Source: a bacterium (GTDB lineage Bacteria; Bacteroidota; Bacteroidia; B-17B0; Aurantibacillaceae). From it: a stretch of 64,000 bases of DNA. Made by a program: the position numbers and the translations under genes. The notes under the pieces were generated by a model. That model was given only the letters and a program-made list of their open reading frames with translations, had not been told where the DNA came from and searched no databases. The DNA lies in NCBI GenBank assembly GCA_029945625.1, contig JAQSCW010000026.1, forward strand, positions 62,001 through 126,000, written 5' to 3'. Of this stretch, positions 48,714 through 57,770 are shown piece by piece (position 1 is the stretch's first letter; each line of letters begins with the position of its first letter).

Positions 48714-51638
48714 ATGTTCAGGACCTGCCTCATTTCACTTTCACTTATTGCATTTTCTCCGCTTTTATTTTCTCAATCGGGAAATGCTTCCCTGGTAAAT
48801 CCCTTTATTGGCACCGGTGGACATGGGCACACGTTTCCCGGACCTGTTTTGCCTTTTGGAATGGTGCAACTTAGTCCCGATACCAGAGTAGATGGCAGTT
48901 GGGACGGATGTAGCGGGTACCATTACAGCGACAATACCATTTACGGATTTTCCCACACGCACTTGAGCGGCACAGGGTGTAGCGATTGGGGTGATTTTCT
49001 GGTAATGCCAACCGCGGGCGAACCAAGTATAGAACCGGCAGTTTATTCTTCCAAATTTTCACATATAAATGAAAAAGCAAGCGCCGGCTTTTATGAAGTA
49101 CTTCTGGATGATGATACTATTAAGGCAGAATTAACAGTAACTCCAAGGGTGGGAATCCATCGTTACACCTTTCCCGGAAAAAAGGAGGGAAATATTACCA
49201 TTGATCTGTTGCACCGTGACAAAGTATTGAATTGTTATATTTTTCTAGTGGACAGCGTCACCATTATAGGTTACCGCAGCAGCGAGGCCTGGGCAAAAAA
49301 ACAGGAGATTTACTTTGTTATGAAATTCTCGAAGCCCTATATTAAACGTACCATGTATTCCAATCACAAAGTGATTGAGCGATTTGGGAAATTCAAAATT
49401 CGGCCCGAGGGCGGTGTGTTCACATTTGATGTGAGTGATGGAAAACCCCTAATGGCCAAACTAGCCATTTCTCCCGTAAACACCGATGGAGCAAAACGAA
49501 ATTTAGCCGCGGAGGCCGAACACTGGGATTTTGAAAAATACAAAAAAGAGGCACAAGACGCATGGAACAAACAACTTCAAAAATTCGAAGTAACTGATAA
49601 AAGCAAAGATAAATTAACGGTGTTTTATACCGCCTTGTATCACTGTTTTATTCACCCTTCGCTAAGTATGGATGTTGACGGACAGTACAGAGGTCGTGAT
49701 GATAAAATTCACCGAGCATCCGGGTTCACCAATTATTCCGTTTTTTCTTTATGGGACACTTACCGTGCTCTGCACCCCCTGTTCACCATTATAGAGCGAA
49801 ATCGCAGTACCGATTTTATTAATTCCTTTTTGCATCAATATCAGCAATCGGGACGATTACCTGTATGGGAACTCTCGGCCAATGAAACGGATTGCATGAT
49901 AGGTTTTCATTCCGTGTCGGTGATCGCCGATGCACTTGCAAAGGGAATCAAAGGCTTTGATGCGGATAGTGCTTATCTTGCCATGAAAGCCGCCGCAAAT
50001 TATTCGGCGTTTGGAATTCCACTCTTTAATAAGAATGGCTATTTGTCGGTTGATGATGAAAGTGAAAGTGTGAGCAGAACGCTTGAGTACGCCTATGATA
50101 ATTGGTGCCTTGCGCAAGTTGCCAAATCTCTTGGAAAAGAAGAGGAAGCTGCAGTTTTCCTAAAACGATCTTTAGCGTATAAGCATTTGTTTGACCCTAA
50201 CTCCGGATTTATGCGTCCACGCAAAAATGGAAATTGGCTGAATCCCTTTTACCCCTCCGAAATTAACAATCATTTCACCGAAGGAAATAGTTGGCAGTAC
50301 TCGTTTTACGTGCCACAAGATGTGGAGGGTTTGATCAAATTGCATGGAGGGCCCGAAAATTTTGAAAAGAAACTTGACCTTTTGTTCTCCACCAACGAAA
50401 AAGCAATGGGCCGCGAGCAAGCCGATGTTACGGGACTCATAGGACAGTATGCGCACGGCAATGAACCCAGTCATCACATGGCCTATTTGTATAATTTTGT
50501 GGGCAAACCTCAAAAAACAATTGAGCGCGTAACGCAGATCTGTAATGATTTCTACAAAAATACACCCGATGGCTTAATTGGAAATGAAGACTGCGGTCAA
50601 ATGAGTGCCTGGTATGTATTGAGTTCTTTGGGAATGTATCCCGTTTGCCCGGGATCGCCCGACTATGTGCTGGGCACACCAAACTTCAATAACATCAAAA
50701 TAAATTTAGAAACCGGCAAAACACTGAACATCTCTTCAGAAAAAAAAGGACGAAATGTGCTTTCCGGCTTGACGATCAATTCAGTTTCTCACCTCAGTTC
50801 TATGATCACGCAAAGCGTTTTGTTGGAAGGTGGTTCGATTAAGTTTTTATATTCTCCAAAAAATGAATCTCACTACGGCATCGGTGAAAATGCAAGCGTA
50901 ACTAAAGTAGTAGGGGTGGATGTTATTCCTGCGCCTTTGGTTGGCGCCGCAAATCAGGTATTTAAGGATAATCTGGAAGTCAGCATAAAACCAATCGATC
51001 AAAACTCATACACAATTGTTTACACGAAAGATGGGTCTGAACCGGTAAGAAATTCAATCGGGTATCAAAATCCAATAAAGATTGATTCAACGTGCAGTAT
51101 CAAAGCAAAATTATTTTCGCTAAATGATAGCAGTTCGAGTACGGAGGCGCATTATTATAAATTAAAGTATAAGTATGAGATCACCATTTCATCGGAAGCC
51201 AATTCGCAATATGCCGCAGAGGGGGCTCAAACTTTAATAGATGGTATTGAACTGAGTACTAATTGGCGTAAGGGAAATTGGTTGGGGTATCAGGGACAAG
51301 ATTTTAGTTGTACCATTGATTTGAAAGAAAAAAAGGACATCAGTTATATGCGCCTTGATTGTTTGCAGGATACACGGTCCTGGATTCTGTTTCCAAGTCG
51401 GGTAAATTTTTATAGTTCAAGCGATAACAAAACGTTTAACCAAATAGACGGGGTGGATACGCCTGTGGAACCAACTGATTTGAAAGTCCAGCTTGGAAAA
51501 TTTGAGAAATACTTTCAAAAACCGGTAAATACCCGCTATCTAAAAATCATCGCTCAAAATTACGGCAAACTCCCCGATTGGCATGAGGGCAAAGGGGGAG
51601 ATGCCTTTATTTTTGTGGGGGAATTAGAGGTGAAATAA
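48714..51638 (+). CDS. GH92 alpha-mannosidase-like with C-terminal chitobiase-like and F5/8-like domains
   Basis: VNPFIGTGGHGHTFPGPVLPFGMVQLSPDT; GYHYSDNTIYGFSHTHLSGTGCSDWGDFLVMP; GNEPSHHMAYLYNF; GNEDCGQMSAWYVLSSLGMYPVCPG. Confidence 0.96.
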   Translation: MFRTCLISLSLIAFSPLLFSQSGNASLVNPFIGTGGHGHTFPGPVLPFGMVQLSPDTRVDGSWDGCSGYHYSDNTIYGFSHTHLSGTGCSDWGDFLVMPTAGEPSIEPAVYSSKFSHINEKASAGFYEVLLDDDTIKAELTVTPRVGIHRYTFPGKKEGNITIDLLHRDKVLNCYIFLVDSVTIIGYRSSEAWAKKQEIYFVMKFSKPYIKRTMYSNHKVIERFGKFKIRPEGGVFTFDVSDGKPLMAKLAISPVNTDGAKRNLAAEAEHWDFEKYKKEAQDAWNKQLQKFEVTDKSKDKLTVFYTALYHCFIHPSLSMDVDGQYRGRDDKIHRASGFTNYSVFSLWDTYRALHPLFTIIERNRSTDFINSFLHQYQQSGRLPVWELSANETDCMIGFHSVSVIADALAKGIKGFDADSAYLAMKAAANYSAFGIPLFNKNGYLSVDDESESVSRTLEYAYDNWCLAQVAKSLGKEEEAAVFLKRSLAYKHLFDPNSGFMRPRKNGNWLNPFYPSEINNHFTEGNSWQYSFYVPQDVEGLIKLHGGPENFEKKLDLLFSTNEKAMGREQADVTGLIGQYAHGNEPSHHMAYLYNFVGKPQKTIERVTQICNDFYKNTPDGLIGNEDCGQMSAWYVLSSLGMYPVCPGSPDYVLGTPNFNNIKINLETGKTLNISSEKKGRNVLSGLTINSVSHLSSMITQSVLLEGGSIKFLYSPKNESHYGIGENASVTKVVGVDVIPAPLVGAANQVFKDNLEVSIKPIDQNSYTIVYTKDGSEPVRNSIGYQNPIKIDSTCSIKAKLFSLNDSSSSTEAHYYKLKYKYEITISSEANSQYAAEGAQTLIDGIELSTNWRKGNWLGYQGQDFSCTIDLKEKKDISYMRLDCLQDTRSWILFPSRVNFYSSSDNKTFNQIDGVDTPVEPTDLKVQLGKFEKYFQKPVNTRYLKIIAQNYGKLPDWHEGKGGDAFIFVGELEVK

Positions 51639-51659
51639 AATATTGAACTTAAAATGAGT

Positions 51660-52145
51660 TCAGATCTTTTTGTTTTTTCTTAGTTCCTCGATACGGAGCA
51701 ATTGACTCAGATCATTTAGGTCCTTGGCTCTCCCGGAGATCATCTTGTTTTGTTTAAGATGAGTAAAATGGATAAAGGGAATACTAAGGTTATCAATTTT
51801 TTCTGTAAATCTCATTTCCCAGGCCTCATCCCAATTTACACCCGTAATTTTTGTGAGGAAATCGATAACAAAAGGAGGAGTACTTCCTATGTGAAATGCC
51901 AAGGGAGCTGTAAAATCACTTTTGCTTATCAGTTCAATATCCTCTGAAAAGATTTCTAGTTCACGCAAGGCGCCTACCAATTTGTTTTTATTTGACTCCG
52001 TTGGTTGAAGCCATACATCAAGATCACCCGTTGGTCTCGAATAGCCATAGAAATTAACAGCTACGCCCCCCACCAAAATGAAATTGACATCATGTTTTAG
52101 GATGACCTTTAATAGTGCAATATGTTCATCATGGAATATATTCAT
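51660..52145 (-). CDS. Nucleotidyltransferase-fold protein
   Basis: VNFILVGGVAVNFYGYSRPTGDLDVWLQPTE fits GG...D-x-D nucleotidyltransferase motif. Confidence 0.75.
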   Translation of the reverse strand: MNIFHDEHIALLKVILKHDVNFILVGGVAVNFYGYSRPTGDLDVWLQPTESNKNKLVGALRELEIFSEDIELISKSDFTAPLAFHIGSTPPFVIDFLTKITGVNWDEAWEMRFTEKIDNLSIPFIHFTHLKQNKMISGRAKDLNDLSQLLRIEELRKNKKI

Positions 52146-52395
52146 ACCCTGAGAATATTATTTTCGCGTTTTTGAACTTCAATTTTTTACCTTTCACATT
52201 TCTGAAAGCATAAAAGTTTAACTGCTGCATCATGGCGAGTAGTTCTGCAGGACTTTTCTGCATGCTACTCTGCAGTAAATAGTCACCTTGAGTCTCAAGT
52301 GTACTAAATGTAATCCCCGAATTTTTATACACGGTAAGAGGGTCTTTTACGACAATGGTCTCGGAATTTTCTATCCTCTTTTTTTTATTTGCCAT
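52129..52395 (-). CDS. Small partner protein, unknown
   Basis: 88 aa ORF whose 3' end overlaps the nucleotidyltransferase start by 17 bp. Confidence 0.65.
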   Translation of the reverse strand: MANKKKRIENSETIVVKDPLTVYKNSGITFSTLETQGDYLLQSSMQKSPAELLAMMQQLNFYAFRNVKGKKLKFKNAKIIFSGYEYIP

Positions 52396-52585
52396 GTGCT
52401 TTCCTCGAAAAAATTCGATTTCTCATCATAAATGTATAAACAAATCACGGTTTTTGTTGTTTGTACCAAATATTCATACACTTTTTTACGTTTTTTGGCT
52501 TCATAAATGTTCACTGTGACCCTTCAACTGCCGGTGCTTTTAGGATCAATAAATTTAGAATATCTTTACCATTCGTATTTAATAA

Positions 52586-54526
52586 ATGAGTTCCTCCAAA
52601 AAATACTGCAATAGTTTAACAAGTTACTCCCGTTTTACGACGCGCGAAGTAAGTATCGGTGATCTTAAAATGGGCGCACAGCATCCCATTCGTGTACAAA
52701 GCATGACCACTACCGATACGCTCAATACTCTAGCCACGGTGGAGCAAAGCATTCGTATGATAGAGGCAGGTTGCGAATTAGTGCGCATCACCGCCCCAAG
52801 TATGAATGAAGCGAAAAATCTGGAACTTATTAAAAAGGAGCTCGTGAAGCGCGGTTATAATACGCCAATTTGTGCCGACATCCATTTTACTCCCAATGCG
52901 GCCGAGTTCGCTGCGAGGGTAATTGAAAAGGTGCGGGTTAATCCGGGTAATTATGCCGATAAGAAAAAATTTGAAAACATTGATTATACCGACTCTGCGT
53001 ACGAGGAAGAATTGCAACGCATTCGCAAACGCTTTACGCCCCTGGTTACAATTTGTAAAGAATACGGCACCGCCATGCGTATTGGCACTAACCACGGCTC
53101 TTTGAGTGACCGTATCTTAAGCAGGTATGGAGATACACCTTTAGGTATGGTGGAAAGCGCACTTGAGTTTTTGCGGATCTGTGAGGAAAATAATTACTTC
53201 AATATTGTTATTTCCATGAAGGCAAGTAATACTCAGGTGATGGTGGAGGCTTATCGTTTATTGGTGGCTAAAATGATAGAAACCAATCGCAATTATCCGC
53301 TACATCTGGGAGTGACAGAGGCAGGTGAAGGAGAAGACGGAAGAATAAAATCTGCAGTGGGAATTGGCACTTTATTGGAAGATGGATTGGGGGATACCAT
53401 TCGTGTTTCCCTCACAGAAGATCCCGAGTTTGAGATTCCGGTGGCTAAGCTTTTGGCAAATCGTTATTCCAAACGAAGTGGTCATGCTGCTATCACAGAA
53501 ATTGATTTTGAATTGCCCTACAATCCCTTTGAACATGATAGAAATACAACAAATGAAATTCTAAATATCGGAAAGACCAATGTGCCCCGTGTACTTGCCG
53601 ATTTTTCGATGCGAACGGAGATCACAGCTGCAAGTCTGTTTGGGGTGGGATACAACTATTCTGTGCCCTTAGATAAATGGAACCTCAGCGACATGGCGGT
53701 GGATTATATCTATGCCGGAGATAATTTGATCAATTTTGAAACTCCCGGTACCTTGGGAATAATTTATAATTCAGAGGTTTGGAAAAAAAACAAAAACCAA
53801 AAAAGAGTCTATCCTCTCTTTTGCGGCGAAGAGTACTTTAACACAAAGCAACGATCTGAGATCCTGAATTTTGTGGCGGTTGATAGTGCTGCCTTAACGA
53901 AATCCTTTATCGACAAAATCAAAATGGAGCACTCTGTTTGTTTGGTCCTGGATTCGTTTAATACCCATACCATGCCCGAGTTGAGGAGAATGGCGATGGA
54001 ACTTAAACACAGACATTGCCCACTCCCCTTTATTATAAAATGCAATTATAAAGATCTAAGTGAACAGGAATTTCAGCTTTATTCGAGCACCGATCTGGGT
54101 GGTTTGCTGTTGGATGGTTTTGGAGACGGAATTTGGATCAAACAAAAAGAATGCGTGAGTACACAGGCTTGTAATTCTACAGCCTTTGGTATTTTGCAGG
54201 CTTCTCGCACGCGTATCAGTAAAACAGAATATATTTCCTGTCCGAGTTGCGGCCGTACTTTGTTTGATCTTCAGGAAACCACACAAAAGATCCGCGAACG
54301 CACCTCCCATTTAAAGGGAATAAAGATCGGCATCATGGGCTGTATCGTGAATGGTCCCGGCGAAATGGCCGATGCCGATTATGGTTATGTGGGAACTGGG
54401 CCCGGTAAAATTAGTCTGTATAAAGGCAAAGAAGTAGTGAAGAAAAATGTGACTGCCCTAACTGCGGTTGACGAACTTATTGCATTGATCCAAGAACATG
54501 GCGACTGGGTGGAGAGAACCATGTGA
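52586..54526 (+). CDS. ispG: (E)-4-hydroxy-3-methylbut-2-enyl-diphosphate synthase, long form
   Basis: GAQHPIRVQSMTTTDT; ISCPSCGRTLFDLQ; GIMGCIVNGPGEMADADYGYVG; 646 aa with a large internal insert. Confidence 0.96.
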   Translation: MSSSKKYCNSLTSYSRFTTREVSIGDLKMGAQHPIRVQSMTTTDTLNTLATVEQSIRMIEAGCELVRITAPSMNEAKNLELIKKELVKRGYNTPICADIHFTPNAAEFAARVIEKVRVNPGNYADKKKFENIDYTDSAYEEELQRIRKRFTPLVTICKEYGTAMRIGTNHGSLSDRILSRYGDTPLGMVESALEFLRICEENNYFNIVISMKASNTQVMVEAYRLLVAKMIETNRNYPLHLGVTEAGEGEDGRIKSAVGIGTLLEDGLGDTIRVSLTEDPEFEIPVAKLLANRYSKRSGHAAITEIDFELPYNPFEHDRNTTNEILNIGKTNVPRVLADFSMRTEITAASLFGVGYNYSVPLDKWNLSDMAVDYIYAGDNLINFETPGTLGIIYNSEVWKKNKNQKRVYPLFCGEEYFNTKQRSEILNFVAVDSAALTKSFIDKIKMEHSVCLVLDSFNTHTMPELRRMAMELKHRHCPLPFIIKCNYKDLSEQEFQLYSSTDLGGLLLDGFGDGIWIKQKECVSTQACNSTAFGILQASRTRISKTEYISCPSCGRTLFDLQETTQKIRERTSHLKGIKIGIMGCIVNGPGEMADADYGYVGTGPGKISLYKGKEVVKKNVTALTAVDELIALIQEHGDWVERTM

Positions 54527-54695
54527 CTCCCAAAAAGGGCCTTTTTTGTTTCTCCTAATTCAGCTTTGGGTTCTGCTCCCTTACTTTTGCATCTAAAAGT
54601 GCTTTAATTGAAAAATCTTGTGTTTTTTTCAATTTTTCAAGAATCGATTAAAAAAATCAATATCTTAGACTGCTTTAATTCTAAAATCAATGACT

Positions 54696-57467
54696 ATGAA
54701 AAAATTTTACGTTCGAATACAATTGTTTGCACTTCTGTTTTTAGTGCTGGGAACAGCCTTTTCTCTGCAGGCTCAGCAATCATATACGTTTACTACCGCG
54801 GGTGCTACGGGGGTTTCAGGCCCTTCGCAAACCCAGATTAATGCGGCTTATCTGAGTACAAATTTAAATGGTTCTGTTACAGTGGCAGGAGGGATCCAAT
54901 CGTGGACCGTGCCGGCAAATGGTTCCTACCGCATTGAAACATATGGTGCGCAAGGTGGCGGTTCCACCGGAGGAGCAAATACTGGCTCATTGGGAGGATT
55001 TGGAGCGGCCATGATTGGCGACTTCACGTTAACTGCTGGACAAGTGCTAAGAATTCTTGTGGGTCAGCAGGGGGGAACAGACCCCTATGGAGGTGGTGGA
55101 GGCGGTGGATCCTACGTTGTTAATAGTTTGACTGTTCCTCTGGTTGTGGCCGGAGGCGGTGGCGGAGGTAATGGTTATGTGGGTTACAGCCGTGGTGTTT
55201 TTGCCGGCGGTTGTGGCGTGATCACAACTACGGCAGGTAATTCAAATCAAACAACAGGTACATATGGTGCTGCTGCTCCCGGTATTGGAGGAGGAGCAAT
55301 AGCTATGGGCGGTACCCAAGGATATGGGGGTGGCGGTGCTGTTGCTGCAGGCGGCGGCGGATTTTATAACAATGGCGGGACGTCAACTAACGGAGGTTTC
55401 CCTGGTTTAGGGTTTATACAAGGGGGCACAGGAGGGGCAGGTAATGGTTCCTTCAATATGGGTGGCTTTGGCGGCGGCGGCGGTGGCATCACTAGCTCCG
55501 GTTATGGCGGTGGCGGCGGTGGCTATTCCGGCGGCGGCGCAGGGAATTGGGATGGAACCACACATGGCAATGGCGGTGGTGGCGGATCCCTCAATTCCGG
55601 TTCAAACCAAACCAATACAGCTTGCTTCAATGCCGGAAATGGCAGAGTGATCATTAGAGAGCTATGTAATATAAGTCTAACAAGTTCAGGTTCGAGTAGT
55701 TTGGCTCCGAGTATTTGTAGTGGGCAATCACTTACTTTAAGTACGAATGCCATCAGCCCTTATACGTGGTATAATGGCAATACTACTAATAACAGCATAG
55801 TTGTTTCACCTACTGTTACCACTACCTATTCAATTGTGGGAACTAGTACAGCTGCCTGCGTTGCTTCTGCATACATTACAGTAACCGTGAGTGGCGGCCT
55901 TCCTGTTTTAGCTATAGCCAATCCAAGTAACAATATTTGTTTGGGTCGCACAGTTTCATTAACAGCAACAGGTGCACTTACCTATACATGGACCGGCGGC
56001 GTGGTGAATGGTCAAACTTTTACCCCGGTTTCAACGCAAAATTACACAGTGTCGGGACAAAATGGTTGCGGTATTTCAACAGCGGTTACGGGCATAACAA
56101 TTTCTCCACTCCCGGTTTCAGTATTAGCAAGCCCATCCATAGTGTGTCAGGGATTCCCATCCACCCTTACAGCAGTAGCAGCAGTTACGGGTTACACCTG
56201 GCAACCCGTTAGTCTGTATGGTTCAAGCATTACCGTGGCACCCATGGCCAACACGATCTACACAGTTACGGCAAGTGATGGTACTTGTTCAGGCACACAA
56301 ACCTTGACTCTAAATACAAAAATTACGCCAACTATAACAGCGAGTGCTGTAAATACGGTCATTTGTCAGGGGGCATCAATAGTGCTCACCGCGAATGGCG
56401 GCTCTACGTATGTGTGGACACCCGGAAACTTATCCGGTAGTACCATAACCGTTAGTCCATTGTCTTCTACGCTTTATTCAGTGGCTGGCACCAATTCCGT
56501 AAATTGTACCTCTTCTGCCAATCAGATAATTCTGGTAAATGCCAGCCCTACCCTTAATATTGTTGCCAATAAAACAACAGTGTGTGCAGGTGATGCGGTA
56601 AATTTATTTGCCAGTGGAGCTACTACCTATACTTGGACCAACGGGCCTTTCACCTCAAGTTATACTGCGAACCCAACAAGTTCAACAGTGTATACAGTGA
56701 GTGGAAATCAAGGAACAAACATCTGTGCAGGTACAAATACAATTGCAATCACTGCCATTGTTTCTAATGTCACGGTGTCTTCAAATACCGCCGTTTGTCC
56801 GGGTGGTACTGCTACTTTAACTGCCGGCGGTGCGACTTCGTATACATGGAATGGAGTGCCTATGGGTGGTAACGGAAGTTTTCAGGTATCACCTTCAAGC
56901 ACAACTATCTACACCTGCGTGGCAAATACCACTTCCGGTTCAGTAAGCTGTCCCACTACTAAAACAGTGCAGGTGGCCATCTTCCCAAATCCAACAATTA
57001 CTGTGGTGGCTACTAAATCTCTGATTTGTAAAGCACAGTCCAATACACTCACAGCCACCGGAGCTGTTACCTATTCATGGGGCGCTGCCGGAACAGGATC
57101 TGTTATCGTGGTAAAACCAAACAACACTACCATCTACTCGGTGAACGGAATTGACATAAACGGATGTCAAGGTTCACAATTGATCTCAGTGATAGTAAAT
57201 GCCTGTTTGGGAGTTTCGGAGTTGACTAGCGGAAATCAATCTGTGCTTATTTATCCAAATCCAAGCGCCGGCGAACTCACTATTTCATCTCAATCAGATA
57301 TCAGTTTGAAGATTAGTAATGAACTGGGACAGGAAGTGAAACACATCGAACTCTCTGCTCAAAATGGACATGTGGTATCGATCAGTGATTTGGCTTCTGG
57401 AATTTATATGATTTCCGGACAAAATGAGAACGGACAAGTAAATCAGAAAGTGATTGTAACGAAATAG
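54696..57467 (+). CDS. Secreted glycine-rich (ALK/LTK GRD-like) protein with Ig-like repeats and T9SS tail
   Basis: Signal peptide; [25 protein letters not shown]...; Gly-rich; seven CxGxxxTLTAxGxxxYTW repeats; C-terminal [13 protein letters not shown]...[22 protein letters not shown]. Confidence 0.9.
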   Translation: [923 protein letters not shown]

Positions 57468-57508
57468 AAAGTTTCAGGTAAAGACCTCACGAGTCTGCAC
57501 TATTAATG

Positions 57509-57568
57509 AACCGCAGTTAAGCAAGAGTTCCGCGAAGGTCGGAACCTTGTTTAATTGCGGTTTTTTTA
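57509..57568 (+). terminator. Long rho-independent terminator
   Basis: AACCGCAGTTAAGCAAGAGTTCCG...CGGAACCTTGTTTAATTGCGGTT followed by TTTTTA. Confidence 0.85.
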
Positions 57569-57582
57569 TGCCCATCTTTTTT

Positions 57583-57654
57583 ACTTGTGCTGAGACCTGC
57601 ACTGAGCTTGTCGAAGTGTTGTCGAAGCGACTTGTGCTGAGACCTGCACTGAGC
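57583..57654. repeat. 25-bp direct repeat, two copies
   Basis: ACTTGTGCTGAGACCTGCACTGAGC at 57583-57607 and 57630-57654. Confidence 0.9.
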
Positions 57655-57680
57655 ACTCGACCTGAGTACCCGCCCTGAGC

Positions 57681-57770
57681 CCGTCGAAGGGTATCGAAGG
57701 GTATCGAAGGTTGTCGAAGGGTGTCGAAGGGAATCGAAGGGTGTCGAAGGGTGTCGAAGTGTTGTCGAAG
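57681..57770. repeat. 10-bp tandem array, nine units
   Basis: CCGTCGAAGG GTATCGAAGG GTATCGAAGG TTGTCGAAGG GTGTCGAAGG GAATCGAAGG GTGTCGAAGG GTGTCGAAGT GTTGTCGAAG. Confidence 0.93.

Noticed and set aside
54527-54560. Terminator after ispG (AAAAAGGGCCTTTTTTG)
   Set aside because: The palindrome has essentially no loop, so it would not form a standard terminator hairpin.
54954-55600. Glycine-rich stretch as assembly or low-complexity artefact
   Set aside because: Continuous frame with signal peptide and downstream repeats, and non-glycine motifs in an ALK-GRD-like order, so treated as a real domain.
57681-57770. CRISPR-like array
   Set aside because: Units are 10 bp and contiguous with no spacers and no cas genes; a simple tandem array.
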